This document shows, one piece after another, positions 16,517-26,861 of a stretch of 64,000 bases of DNA. The notes under the pieces were generated by a model. It was given only the letters and a program-made list of their open reading frames with translations, did no database searches and was not told the DNA's origin. The DNA is from a virus. A program made the translations under genes and the position numbers. Numbering within the stretch: position 1 is the stretch's first letter; the number at the start of each line of letters is the position of its first letter. Location: positions 1 to 64,000 of IMG/VR virus record IMGVR_UViG_3300033146_001635, one strand, 5' to 3'.

Positions 16517-17872
16517 ATGGCAATTCCAGTTGGATCAAAAAAAGACAATTTATACCAGATAAAAAATGAATTTATCATTTCAATGGTAATTGGAGAATTT
16601 GAATATGAACCTGATATAACAAATATTCAAATAGCAACATCTTTAAATAGTGCATATCCAGTTTATATTATTAAATTAAATTTAAGACCTATTGAAGTAT
16701 TACAACATAAAATATTTGGTCAGAATAGAATTGTTTTATCTATAAAACATATAGATTATAATAATCAACCTTTGGAAGAAACATATACTGTCAATTTATT
16801 ATATTTATCAGGTGATTTTGATATTCCAAATTCAAATCAATTATTAAGTAATCCAGAAAGTTTGCAAGATTTAGCTCCATATACTATGCGATGTGTACCC
16901 GAAACTGCATTTGAATTTATGACACAGAATGTTAATTTTATTTTTAGAGATAGTACAATTTGTAATATATATTCTTATATTGGAAATTATTGTCGAAAGA
17001 ATATGATAAATACAAATTTTAGTATTGAGTTTGATGCTTTGTCACCATATATAAATAAAAAACCAGTACCACAAATTATATTACCTCCAACAATTGTTAA
17101 AAATCAATTTGATTATTTATTAAATGAATTTGGAATGTTTTTGACTTGGGGGTGTATATTTGCTAGTGTTTCTGAATCTAAACCTAATCACATTGTTATC
17201 AATGCATTAGATATTGGTTATCAATATGAACAAGGTGATGTAATATTTAATTTAAAACAACTAGCAAATGATGTTAAATCAAATAAATCAAGAATTGAAA
17301 CATATGGATATGACAACTTTTATATTTACACTCCTATAAATACAAAATATATTGCTAATACAACAGTTGGTAATATTGGGAATGATATACAGTATATTCA
17401 TAAACCAATTGATAAATTTGCTAGAATAAATGATGATGAAGTGTTGATGAATGATTTATCATCTATATCATCTAAAGTTCCAGAATTTATGAATATGTTA
17501 GAACATCAACCTTTTTTATCACCTATTTTAGAAAATAGAAAACGATATGTTACTAATCATATATGTCATTATAAAAATGAAAAAGATTCTGAAAAACCAC
17601 AAGATGAACCGTGGCTAATTTCTAGTATCAATAGATCAATTATGAATTTTTCCCAATTATCATGCAGATTAGAAAAACAAATACCAATATTTAGATTTAC
17701 TAATATTGGAAAAATGGTTACATTTAAATCTGAAACAGCTGAATATAAACCTTACAATGGAAAATATATTTTATTTTCAAGTGTTATGAATTTTAATAGA
17801 TCATCAGTATGGGAAATGACGGTAGATATTAAAATAATACGTCCAGCATGGAGCATGGCAAAAGATGATTAA
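16517..17872 (+). CDS. Putative baseplate hub protein (T4 gp27-like position)
   Basis: The 451-residue protein is strand-rich throughout, with few charged helical runs, as in baseplate hub proteins. It contains VYIIKLNLRPIEVLQHKIFG near residue 60 and ends in WEMTVDIKIIRPAWSMAKDD, typical of a hub protein's last strand. T4 places its hub gene 27 next to the tape measure and tube-cap genes. Here the same side of the genome carries terminase, the tape-measure candidate and a tube-cap candidate. I see no lysozyme or needle domain. No GAACATA motif points at this gene. The structural role is likely; the gp27 equivalence is inferred from order and general shape. Confidence 0.55.
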   Translation: MAIPVGSKKDNLYQIKNEFIISMVIGEFEYEPDITNIQIATSLNSAYPVYIIKLNLRPIEVLQHKIFGQNRIVLSIKHIDYNNQPLEETYTVNLLYLSGDFDIPNSNQLLSNPESLQDLAPYTMRCVPETAFEFMTQNVNFIFRDSTICNIYSYIGNYCRKNMINTNFSIEFDALSPYINKKPVPQIILPPTIVKNQFDYLLNEFGMFLTWGCIFASVSESKPNHIVINALDIGYQYEQGDVIFNLKQLANDVKSNKSRIETYGYDNFYIYTPINTKYIANTTVGNIGNDIQYIHKPIDKFARINDDEVLMNDLSSISSKVPEFMNMLEHQPFLSPILENRKRYVTNHICHYKNEKDSEKPQDEPWLISSINRSIMNFSQLSCRLEKQIPIFRFTNIGKMVTFKSETAEYKPYNGKYILFSSVMNFNRSSVWEMTVDIKIIRPAWSMAKDD

Positions 17873-18005
17873 TAAAAATATAGAACAATATAAAAATTCT
17901 TTTTTAAAATTTTATCAAGATTTTTTATCCACATCTTATAAAATTACTGAAATACAAAAAATTTTTTTAAAAAATCTTGAAACTAATAATAAAAAACATA
18001 GATAA
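17865..18005 (+). CDS. Small unknown protein just before the large terminase
   Basis: This 46-residue frame starts inside the end of the hub gene (ATG 17865) and stops 3 bases before the terminase ATG. It encodes a Lys- and Phe-rich helical peptide (MINKNIEQYKNSFLKFYQDF at the start). The position is where a small terminase is often found, but it is far shorter than known small terminases. It could instead be a translational coupler. Confidence 0.5.
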   Translation: MINKNIEQYKNSFLKFYQDFLSTSYKITEIQKIFLKNLETNNKKHR

Positions 18006-18008
18006 ATT

Positions 18009-19703
18009 ATGGCTACTTCAATAGATTTAAAAGCACAAAAAAAACATATATTAGAAGAATATATGAAATGTAAAAATTCATTTCATTATTTTTCTGAAAA
18101 ATATGTTATGTTAGAATTACCGGGTGGTGATGAACCATTTAAAATGTATGATCTACAAAAAACTTTAATAGATATTATTGAAGATAAAAAACATGTTATA
18201 GTTCTAAAATCAAGACAAGTAGGTATATCAACAACAACCCAAGCATATTGTTGTTGGTTGTTAGTTTTTCATAAAAATGTTGTAGTTGGTATTGTTTCAA
18301 AAGACGGTCCAGAAGCAACTACTTTTGCTAGAACTATTTCTGGTATGATAGACAAATTACCTAATTGGATGAAACCAAAAGGTGGTCAAAAAAATCAAAA
18401 AGGTTTTAGTAAACGTTCTGAGCAATCTTTTATTTTAACTAATGGATCAAAATGTTTTGCAGCTACTGTCAATCCAAAAGCACCGGGTAAAACTCTTCGT
18501 GGTAAAGCAATTACTTTTCTTGTTATTGATGAAGCGGCTTTCGTAGATAAAGTTGAAGAAGCATGGACTGCTATGGTTCCAGCTCTTTCGACAAATCAGA
18601 AACATGCAAGAAAAGCTGGTGTACCTTATGGAACTATATTATTGTCAACTCCTAATAAAACAACTGGACAAGGTGCGTTTTATTATAAACAATATACAAA
18701 TGCTATATCTGGAAATAGTTTATTAACACCATTTGTAATTCATTGGAGAGATATAAAAGAATTAGCAGAAGATCCAGAATGGTATAAACAACAATGTATG
18801 TTATTTGATAATGATCCTCGCAAAATTAAACAGGAACTTGAACTTGTATTTTTACCATCAGAAGGATCTTTCTTTGATGAAGATGTATGTCAGAAATTAC
18901 AAGAGCAAACTAGAAATATTAGTATACCAGAGAAAAAATTGTTTAATGGGATGGTATATGAATTTGAAAACTTCAATAATAACAAAACATATTTAATTTC
19001 TGTTGATACTGCATCTGAATACGGTACGGATTTTTCAGCTATAAATGTGTTTGATTATATTACAATGAATCAGGTATGGGAATATAAAGGCAAATTACCT
19101 GTAAAAGATTTTTGTAAGGTTGTTTTATATGCAGCTACTTTATTTAAAAAGGGACCAATTGTTATTGAAAATAATTCCTATGGTACACAAGTAGTTGAAT
19201 TTATGGAAGATACAGAACATTCATTACGATTATATAAAACTAAAGTTGGTGAAAAGAAATATAAAAATGGTTTAAGTACATCTACTAAATCGAGACCATT
19301 AATGATTGATGCATTATATTCATTAATTACAGAAGACCCATCTATAATTAAATCCAATAGACTTGCTTTGGAATTAGTTGGTTTGGTACATAAACCATCT
19401 GGTAAAGTCGAAGCCGATTCTGATTGCAATGATGACTTGGCTATGACTGTTGCATTTGCAGCTTATATAAGAAAATACGATCCACCGTTGATGTTAGAAA
19501 TAGATACAGGTGCAACAGAAGATTTTTCAAATATTATAGGGATGAATGATGATATACGAATGCCAACAGATGTTAATCATCATATATCATCTGAGAAAAA
19601 TTTAAAAGATATTAATAATATGTTTATAAATGCTATTAAAGACAATTTAAATGACGATCAAACACAAGCATATATTAATGTTTTTGATTTTTATAACGGT
19701 TAA
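18009..19703 (+). CDS. terL: Large terminase subunit (T4 gp17-like)
   Basis: The 564-residue DNA-packaging motor has an N-terminal ATPase with the Walker A-like KSRQVGIST (residues 67-75) and Walker B LVIDEAAF (171-178, Asp174-Glu175), followed by a coupling motif LLSTPNKTTG. The C-terminal nuclease shows LISVDTASEYGTDFSAINVF (Asp333, Asp341), IVIENNSYG and DCNDDLAMTVAFA, the three acidic elements of terminase RNase-H-like nucleases. The size and the SRQxG form of Walker A match T4-type terminases, which package headfuls. The portal and capsid genes are not in this window. Confidence 0.95.
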   Translation: MATSIDLKAQKKHILEEYMKCKNSFHYFSEKYVMLELPGGDEPFKMYDLQKTLIDIIEDKKHVIVLKSRQVGISTTTQAYCCWLLVFHKNVVVGIVSKDGPEATTFARTISGMIDKLPNWMKPKGGQKNQKGFSKRSEQSFILTNGSKCFAATVNPKAPGKTLRGKAITFLVIDEAAFVDKVEEAWTAMVPALSTNQKHARKAGVPYGTILLSTPNKTTGQGAFYYKQYTNAISGNSLLTPFVIHWRDIKELAEDPEWYKQQCMLFDNDPRKIKQELELVFLPSEGSFFDEDVCQKLQEQTRNISIPEKKLFNGMVYEFENFNNNKTYLISVDTASEYGTDFSAINVFDYITMNQVWEYKGKLPVKDFCKVVLYAATLFKKGPIVIENNSYGTQVVEFMEDTEHSLRLYKTKVGEKKYKNGLSTSTKSRPLMIDALYSLITEDPSIIKSNRLALELVGLVHKPSGKVEADSDCNDDLAMTVAFAAYIRKYDPPLMLEIDTGATEDFSNIIGMNDDIRMPTDVNHHISSEKNLKDINNMFINAIKDNLNDDQTQAYINVFDFYNG

Positions 19704-19721
19704 TTTATAGTTTGAGATTGA

Positions 19722-19736
19722 GAACATAATAATGAA
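19722..19736 (+). promoter_or_regulatory. GAACATA-type promoter motif, + strand copy
   Basis: GAACATAATAATGAA lies 32 bases before the metallopeptidase start, right after the terminase gene. It is the only + strand copy found, and it is identical to the minus-strand copy at 53998-54012. Confidence 0.75.
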
Positions 19737-19768
19737 TGATTTCTATTTTTTTAAAAGTGAGATATAAA

Positions 19769-20689
19769 ATGGAAAAAAATAACTTAAATGAAATGTTTGC
19801 TGTACCATTTAATTCTAAATTGGTAGCAATATTTGATAATAAAATTAAATTATATACATCACCATTTTTAATTAAGCAATATAAAAAAGCTTTAGCTTCT
19901 ACTAAATACACAGCACCATCGTTTCCTTTATTAAATGATTTGATTGACAAACAAACAGTAATTCCAGTTTATATGTCACAAAATATTTTATCATATTCTT
20001 TTCATAAAATATTTGGTCACAACAATGCATTATCTGGTGCTTTGGCATTTTATGATCCTTCATCAAATAAAATATTTGTTTTAATTGACATGAATACCAC
20101 TCTAGGATTTGTATCAGATAAATGGATTTCTAAATTAACTGTACATGAAATGATGCATATGGCTTGTGCGCATGGAAAAGATAATTTTAAAAAATTATTT
20201 ATAAACGAATATAAAGCTTTTTATAATCATTTTTTTCATTTACTAGCTGAAGAACATATTACAACAAAAACTACAAAAGATATTGCACCTCTTGTAAATC
20301 AATATATTGATACTTTTCACAAAATAGAAGTACATAGTGCTGATTTGAAAGTCGCTATTACAAAAAAAGGTTTTAATATAATTTACAAAGTTTTAAAATA
20401 TTTCAATATTGATGAAAAAATAATTCAAAATGTTCAAGATGGATATAAATATATATTAATCATGTATATACAATATGGGGTAGCTGGTCTTATTAAAGCT
20501 ATGCAATACAAACAATGTAAATATATTTTGCAACAATTGAAACACACATACAAAAGTTTAACTAATATACAACCTGATACATTAGCAATTCAAGAATTAT
20601 TATTTCCATCTGAAATCATAGCTGTTTTATCTGAAACTGGTGTTATCACTAAGAAAACTCCAGCTGCTATTAAAATGATTAAAAAATAG
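19769..20689 (+). CDS. HExxH zinc metallopeptidase
   Basis: The 306-residue protein has the zinc metallopeptidase motif TVHEMMHMACAHG (His126, Glu127, His130), with a further AEEH about 35 residues later that could give the third ligand (gluzincin-like spacing). A strand with edge residues (KIFVLIDMN) precedes the motif, as in the standard fold. The start at ATG 19769 follows a late-type promoter motif and AGTGAG; an upstream GTG-type start would overlap the promoter. Flanked by terminase and the giant tail protein, it may process virion proteins or act during assembly or entry. No family name can be given with confidence. Confidence 0.75.
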   Translation: MEKNNLNEMFAVPFNSKLVAIFDNKIKLYTSPFLIKQYKKALASTKYTAPSFPLLNDLIDKQTVIPVYMSQNILSYSFHKIFGHNNALSGALAFYDPSSNKIFVLIDMNTTLGFVSDKWISKLTVHEMMHMACAHGKDNFKKLFINEYKAFYNHFFHLLAEEHITTKTTKDIAPLVNQYIDTFHKIEVHSADLKVAITKKGFNIIYKVLKYFNIDEKIIQNVQDGYKYILIMYIQYGVAGLIKAMQYKQCKYILQQLKHTYKSLTNIQPDTLAIQELLFPSEIIAVLSETGVITKKTPAAIKMIKK

Positions 20690-20703
20690 AGAAGGTTTAA
20701 TTC

Positions 20704-23700
20704 ATGGCTGATTATTCAAAATCAATATCATCTATATCATATAATAAAATAGCTGATTCTACAAAAAAATATGCTAAACAAACTAATAACAAGGTAAATG
20801 CGAATGTAGATAGACTTAATAAATCTATTGATAAAATAGATCAACATAGAATTAAAAAAACTGTATCATCTACATTGAATAGCATGGAAAGTGCTTCAAA
20901 AAATTTAGCCAGACAAAGCGCTGTACTTGTTTCAAATACAACAAATTTATTTAAAACATCTGTTGAACAAATTAATAAAGTATCTTTCGGAACATTGAAA
21001 TTAGCTACTGATTCAATGACTGATATTAAAAATAAAATGACCGAAGATATTCATATTAAAAAATCTAATACATTAATGCTTTCAGCAGCTCAAATATCTC
21101 CATTATTAGGATACTTTTTAAAACAAGCTGCTGAAAGTGGTGTATTTGATAGATTTAAAAATTTTGCAAAAGAAAAATTTGATAATATACGTAATTCACG
21201 TAGTAGTGGTGGGGTTGGTGGTTTAGAAGGCCCCGGGGGTGATTTTGATTTTGATGAAGATTTTGATAGTAGCCCCATATCTAAATCTAGATCTAAAGCA
21301 ACTAGAAAGAAAAAGAAAAAAACAATTAAAAAATCACCTGTTAAAAATATTGTTGATAAAGCTAAAAATGTTGCATCTGGTTCAAAATCGACAATTAAAA
21401 GCACAATGGCAAAAGAGGGTGTTAAAAGTATAGAAGCTTTGACCCTTAAATCAATTGATACAAAATTAGGTAAAATTTATAAAGTTTTAAGTGAATCAGG
21501 TATTACTGTTAGTGAATTAAAGAAGCCTAAAAAAATAGAATCACTAACACCTGGTTCTAAAAAGCCGTGGAAAGCGAATTTATGGTCAGCTTTTCTTGCA
21601 TGGCAACGTGAATCAACATTAAGTGATTTGGGTGTTGACCAATCTACATTTTACCAAAGTAGATTTGGTAAAGATGAAAAGAAAAAAGGTATATTCAAAT
21701 CCGCTATTAGAGCATATAAAATTGCAACAGATGAATCAACATTAACTGTTCAGGAAAAAATGCTTAAAGCATTACTTGAAATGAACAAATCTATTTCTAA
21801 ACAAGATGGTGTTTGGAAATTAGTTGCTGATAGATTATTAATTGAACATGCGACATTGCGTACAGCAGTATGGGCATTTAAGAAAGTAAAAGGTGCTGTT
21901 GCTCATTTAATGGGATATAGATTATATAAATGGGCAACTAAATCAAGAGGTGGTTATAATGCTAAATTACCTCGTGGTTTAGGTGCAATGGAACATACTG
22001 CTGCTGTTCTTGATATGTTATATGTTGATGGAATGTGGCGATTAGATAATATTGTTTTTCAATTAAAACAACAATATAATTTATGGGCTTCATATGTAAA
22101 AAGTCAAACTGGTCAACAATTCTCCGAACCACAAGATGTTACTGATAAAACATGGAGATTTTTAACACCGATTACAAAAAAAATTAAACAAAAATATAAA
22201 AGTTGGCGGCAAGCAAATGAAATTCCTGAATATCAAAAATATCAAGTTACAACAAATGATTTATTAGAAAAGCAAATTAATATTGGAAAAACACAAGTTC
22301 GTTTATTAACAATTATTGCTGAATCAATTAGTGCAACATCTGGATATGACAAAAGAAAACAAATAAAAGAAGCATCAAATATAGAAGATACTTATGCAGA
22401 TAAAAGAGTGGCAGAAGATGAATATTGGTTATCCAGTGACGAGAATTTAAAAAAATGGAGAGCTTCGGCATTTTTTAAGAAAAAAATAGAAGCTAAATTT
22501 GGGAAAAAAGATTCAAAAATTAAAAAGTTACGAGATAAAATTTTAGAAAGAGAATCCAGAAGGGGTGGTAAACAACAATGGAAACAATATAAAAAATCTG
22601 GAAAATATTCTGTTGACAAATTTGATCAAAACGATGAATTATTTGAAGCAGGAACTGATTATTATACTCCCACTTTTAAGAAATGGGGAAAAGGTGCTAA
22701 AAGTTTAGGAAAAGGAGCCTGGAAATTTGCTAAAACTGTAGCAAAAGATACTGCTGGTGGTATGGCTGCTTTTGGTGCTGGTGTGGGTGGTGTAAACCCT
22801 GAAACACTTGAAACAATTAAAGAAGTAAAAAAACAAAAAGATAAAGAAAAAGCAGCCATCTCTGACAGACTCACCTTAAAAATGGATGAAAGTGTTAGAA
22901 TAAATAAACAACAACTACGAATAGACACACAACAATTACACCATAGTCGTAAACAACTAACTATATTACAAAAAGTTGGAGGATTTCTTAAAAAAGGATT
23001 AGGTGGTGTTTGGAAAATTGTTAAAAATTTATTCGTATTTGGTTTTGGAATAGTTAAAAATTTATTAGGTGGATTATTAACTAAACTTGGTTTAGGTGGT
23101 TTATTAGGACAAGGTGTTGGGTATGCTGTTGGTAGAGGTGTTAGATGGTTAGGCGCCCAAGCTATAGCAAGTCCTGCTATGGCTGGTGGCGTAATGGCTG
23201 TTGGCAAAGGATTGTATGATGCATATGGAGCTTATAAAAAAAGAAAAGAATGGGGTGTGCATGGTACATCCGCTGCTATAGGTGGATTTTTAGGGGGGTC
23301 TGGAGAAGGTGGTGTAGCAAGTGCATTGAATGGAGCGGCTAAAGGTGCGGGTATTGGTATGATGGCTTTTGGCCCACTAGGGGCTCTTGTTGGAGCTGCT
23401 GTGGGTGGTATTGCTGGTGCTATAGGTGGTGAGAATTTATCAAAAGCAATTGATTTTATATTAGCTCCTTTATATAAAATAAAAGATTTAGCTATTAAAT
23501 ATGTTATCGATCCAGTTTTAGCTGTATTTAAATGGATTGGTTCAACAGTATGGTCGATGGTTAAAGGGTTGTTTCATTTTATTTTACACCCATTAGATAC
23601 AATAAAAAGTATTGGCAAACGAATTAATAATTGGATTGTTGAAAAACATCCATGGGTTGCTAAATTTCTTGGTTTATCACATAAGGATTTAGGTGATAAA

Positions 23701-26700
23701 GATAAAAAATCAACTGCTGAAAAAGCTGTAGAAGCTAAAAAGAAAGTTGAAGAAAAGAAAAAAACAGAAGCAACTGGATGGATGGGTAGTTTATCAAATT
23801 GGTGGCACTCTGATGATATAGAAGAAAAGAAAAAAACAATCAAAGACAAAGCCCAGGCACAATATGCACTAAAAAAAGCAAAGGCAAAAAGTTTAAGTAA
23901 ATCTTATTATAAAACTGGTGGTGCAGATGTTGGTGGTAATAAAAGTTTATTACAACAAGGAAAAGATTGGTGGAATTCTGATGATGTAAAAGCAAAAAGA
24001 AAAGTTGTTAAAGACACTGCTGTGGGCATGTATGCAACAGCTAAGGCTAGTTTCAAAGGAGCTACATCAAATTATAGAAAAGGTGCTGGCGCAGACAGAG
24101 GTTCACAAATTGGTGTATTGGGAAAAATAAAAACAATTGATTCTCATAAATCCAATAATTATAATAAATTACAATATAATGAAACATTTAAACAAATTCA
24201 AGGATTAAATTTATCCGTTCCTCAAATTATATCATATTTAAAAGGCGCAATTAAAACAATTCAACGTGATGGAATATTTATTGATGATTTAAATGCTATT
24301 CATTTTGATAAAGATGATTTACCAAATCTTCAAAAGATATATGATACTTTAACAAAAAAAGATATTAAACATGTTACAACAAGTGGTACATTAATTGCCA
24401 CAGCTGAAACAATTGGTAAAAATATCTCAACTGGTGTCTCTAATTTTGCACAATCAGTAACCAATCCAAATTCAGAATTTTCCAAAGCACACCCAACAAT
24501 GTCAAATATAGCATCAACTGCTGTTAGTACAACAAAATCTATTGGGTCTTCAATTGCGGCTGCTGGTAAAGCTGTTTGGGATTCTGGAAAAAATGTATAT
24601 GAAAATTTCATTAATAATATTCCAACATTGAATTCTGTTTTTGTTGAATTAGGAAAAACAGTTCAGAATTTAATAGGCATGTTATCTGGAAAATTTGATA
24701 AAGCCAAAGGTGCCATAAAAGAAAAATTACAAGAATATGGTATTTTAAAAACACCTAATAAATCCGATATGGGTGACATAGGTGATGATATTGCGGCTCA
24801 TTACAAAGCTCCAAAAACAATGTGGCAACGAATTAAAGGTGGTGTTGGAAAAGGGCTATCTTCTTTATGGAAATCAACTGCATTATATAAAATAAATGAT
24901 TATTTTAATAATTATCATGTCAGACATATGCAAGGCAAATCTGATATGGGCGCAGTTGGTGATGATATTGCCGCTAATTATAAAGGTAAATCAGGTGGTT
25001 TGATGGAGCAAGTATTTGGAACTATAGGAAAAGTTTTTAGTTCTGGAAGTACATCTGATTTAAGCTGGGATAATATTAAAGAAGCGGGTAGTAAGAAATT
25101 TGGTGGGGCTGTAAACTCCTTAAAGAAATTTCTTGGAATTAATGAAAATACTGATTTAAGTTTTGATGAATTTAAAAGGCAAATTGCAAAAGTTTCACCT
25201 GAAGATATTGAAAAATTAAAAAAACGATTTAAAGACCATCCTTTAATTCAAAAAGTATTATCAACTGTATTACCACATACATATAAATCTGATATGGGTG
25301 GTGTGGGAGATGATATCGCAGCTCATTATAAAGCTCCAAAAACTAGAGGTGAAAAAATATTATCATTTTTAGTAAAAATGGCATCTGCACCTCATAGAAT
25401 AAATAAATATTTTAATACTTATCATGAAAAACATATGCCTGGTTATTCGGATATGGGCAAGGTTGGTAATGATATAGCTGGTAAATCTAAAGAAATATCA
25501 ATTCCAGGTTCAGTTGGTAAATTAGAAACAACTAAAGGTAAACAAAATATATTTAATGAACTTGGAATTAAACGAATAAAGGGATTGGTATACACAGATA
25601 AAATTTTAGAAAATTTAGAAGATTTTGATGATTTAGTATCTGATAATCAAAATGGTATTAATTCATTAAGTCCTTTTGAAAAATCATTATATTTATATTT
25701 AAATGCTGAGCATTATATGAAACTTGTTAAGCCCAACGAGTTTCACAAATTAATGTCTGATAAAAAAACAGCAAGACGAATTATAAAATCAGCATTGTAC
25801 CATTATCCAGATCCTATATATTATAGTAAAGAAGCTTTAAGCAATATGCCATCATCTGCCGAAATGAAATTAAAAAGATCTGCTAGATTTTGGAGAAAAA
25901 GATATGAATATACGGGTTCTAATTTCAATATAACTATTAAAAATGGAAAAGCAGATCACAAAAAAGATAAAAAAATTGATGAAATTGCATCACAAAACAC
26001 ACAAGTTAATAGTGAAAATGTTAATAATGTTAAACTAAAAATTGAATCAAAAAAACCAAAAGAAATATCTATACCAAATTCAGTTGGAAAATTTGAATTA
26101 ATTAAAGGAAAACAAAATGTTTTTAATGAATTAGGTATTAGTAAAATAAAAGGTTTTGTATATACAAATGAAATTTTAGAAAATTTAGAAGATTTTGATG
26201 ATTTGGTAGCTGATAATAAAGATGGTATTAATTCATTAAGTCCTTTTGAAAAATCATTATATATGTACTTAAATGCATCTCATTATATGAAGCTTGTTAA
26301 ACCTAATGAATTTCATAAATTAATGTCTGATAAAAGTACAGCTAGGCGAATAGTTAAATCAGCATTACATCATTATCCAGATCCAATTTATTTCAGCCAA
26401 GAAGCATTAAATAGTATGTCATCTACAGCTGAAATGAAATTAAAAAGATCATCAAAATTATGGCGACAACGATATAATGTTGGTGCAACAAATGCTGATA
26501 TAACTCTTAAAAATGGTAAAGTTTCTTCTATATCAGAACAAAAACAACAACCTGTAATGACGAAAGATGATATAGCTAAAAATCATGCTTCCCAAAAAAC
26601 ACAAGAAATAAATAAATTAGGCAATCATTTATCAGAAAGTATTGAGCATCAAACCAAGAATTTAGAAAAAACAACCCAAGGATTATCTGCTGTTGTAGCT

Positions 26701-26841
26701 AATACATCAAATCAAATGTCAAAAATGATAACAACTAATAATACAACAACACAAGTAACAAATAATAATCAACAACCATCATCTTCAAAAAATGAATATG
26801 ACCAAAATATAGAAAATATTTTAGCATGTAATTTAGTTTAA
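20704..26841 (+). CDS. Giant tail protein, probable tape measure
   Basis: The 2045-residue protein starts with a coiled-coil-like region (1-150), then an acidic Gly-rich patch and a Lys-rich patch (about 165-235). A long charged region follows, then a hydrophobic Gly/Ala-rich zone (about 755-960: FGPLGALVGAAVGGIAGAIGG and several amphipathic segments), as in many tape measures. After that come a Lys-rich coiled region with two WW(H/N)SDD units, four copies of a SDMGxVGDDIA motif (Ser1354, 1413, 1529, 1582), and a 154-residue segment present twice (1596-1749 and 1786-1939). The C-terminal 100 residues are Gln-, Asn- and Thr-rich. It lies next to the tube-cap candidate, as gp29 does in T4. No enzyme motif was found. 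Confidence 0.65.
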   Translation: MADYSKSISSISYNKIADSTKKYAKQTNNKVNANVDRLNKSIDKIDQHRIKKTVSSTLNSMESASKNLARQSAVLVSNTTNLFKTSVEQINKVSFGTLKLATDSMTDIKNKMTEDIHIKKSNTLMLSAAQISPLLGYFLKQAAESGVFDRFKNFAKEKFDNIRNSRSSGGVGGLEGPGGDFDFDEDFDSSPISKSRSKATRKKKKKTIKKSPVKNIVDKAKNVASGSKSTIKSTMAKEGVKSIEALTLKSIDTKLGKIYKVLSESGITVSELKKPKKIESLTPGSKKPWKANLWSAFLAWQRESTLSDLGVDQSTFYQSRFGKDEKKKGIFKSAIRAYKIATDESTLTVQEKMLKALLEMNKSISKQDGVWKLVADRLLIEHATLRTAVWAFKKVKGAVAHLMGYRLYKWATKSRGGYNAKLPRGLGAMEHTAAVLDMLYVDGMWRLDNIVFQLKQQYNLWASYVKSQTGQQFSEPQDVTDKTWRFLTPITKKIKQKYKSWRQANEIPEYQKYQVTTNDLLEKQINIGKTQVRLLTIIAESISATSGYDKRKQIKEASNIEDTYADKRVAEDEYWLSSDENLKKWRASAFFKKKIEAKFGKKDSKIKKLRDKILERESRRGGKQQWKQYKKSGKYSVDKFDQNDELFEAGTDYYTPTFKKWGKGAKSLGKGAWKFAKTVAKDTAGGMAAFGAGVGGVNPETLETIKEVKKQKDKEKAAISDRLTLKMDESVRINKQQLRIDTQQLHHSRKQLTILQKVGGFLKKGLGGVWKIVKNLFVFGFGIVKNLLGGLLTKLGLGGLLGQGVGYAVGRGVRWLGAQAIASPAMAGGVMAVGKGLYDAYGAYKKRKEWGVHGTSAAIGGFLGGSGEGGVASALNGAAKGAGIGMMAFGPLGALVGAAVGGIAGAIGGENLSKAIDFILAPLYKIKDLAIKYVIDPVLAVFKWIGSTVWSMVKGLFHFILHPLDTIKSIGKRINNWIVEKHPWVAKFLGLSHKDLGDKDKKSTAEKAVEAKKKVEEKKKTEATGWMGSLSNWWHSDDIEEKKKTIKDKAQAQYALKKAKAKSLSKSYYKTGGADVGGNKSLLQQGKDWWNSDDVKAKRKVVKDTAVGMYATAKASFKGATSNYRKGAGADRGSQIGVLGKIKTIDSHKSNNYNKLQYNETFKQIQGLNLSVPQIISYLKGAIKTIQRDGIFIDDLNAIHFDKDDLPNLQKIYDTLTKKDIKHVTTSGTLIATAETIGKNISTGVSNFAQSVTNPNSEFSKAHPTMSNIASTAVSTTKSIGSSIAAAGKAVWDSGKNVYENFINNIPTLNSVFVELGKTVQNLIGMLSGKFDKAKGAIKEKLQEYGILKTPNKSDMGDIGDDIAAHYKAPKTMWQRIKGGVGKGLSSLWKSTALYKINDYFNNYHVRHMQGKSDMGAVGDDIAANYKGKSGGLMEQVFGTIGKVFSSGSTSDLSWDNIKEAGSKKFGGAVNSLKKFLGINENTDLSFDEFKRQIAKVSPEDIEKLKKRFKDHPLIQKVLSTVLPHTYKSDMGGVGDDIAAHYKAPKTRGEKILSFLVKMASAPHRINKYFNTYHEKHMPGYSDMGKVGNDIAGKSKEISIPGSVGKLETTKGKQNIFNELGIKRIKGLVYTDKILENLEDFDDLVSDNQNGINSLSPFEKSLYLYLNAEHYMKLVKPNEFHKLMSDKKTARRIIKSALYHYPDPIYYSKEALSNMPSSAEMKLKRSARFWRKRYEYTGSNFNITIKNGKADHKKDKKIDEIASQNTQVNSENVNNVKLKIESKKPKEISIPNSVGKFELIKGKQNVFNELGISKIKGFVYTNEILENLEDFDDLVADNKDGINSLSPFEKSLYMYLNASHYMKLVKPNEFHKLMSDKSTARRIVKSALHHYPDPIYFSQEALNSMSSTAEMKLKRSSKLWRQRYNVGATNADITLKNGKVSSISEQKQQPVMTKDDIAKNHASQKTQEINKLGNHLSESIEHQTKNLEKTTQGLSAVVANTSNQMSKMITTNNTTTQVTNNNQQPSSSKNEYDQNIENILACNLV
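25489..25950 (+). repeat. First copy of the 154-codon in-gene duplication
   Basis: The translated unit begins KEISIPGSVGK and ends ITIKNGK; it holds the stretches INSLSPFEKSLY and VKPNEFHKLMSDK. It is the same length (462 bases) as the second copy and differs by scattered substitutions without gaps. Confidence 0.9.
26059..26520 (+). repeat. Second copy of the 154-codon in-gene duplication
   Basis: It begins KEISIPNSVGK and ends ITLKNGK. The linker between the two copies is 36 codons and Lys- and Asn-rich. Confidence 0.9.
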
Positions 26842-26861
26842 AATACATAGAGGTTTTTATA

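Noticed and set aside
22662-23207. 181-codon minus-strand frame inside the giant tail gene
   Set aside because: Pro-rich, low-complexity translation typical of the reverse of Gly-rich coding; no ribosome site.
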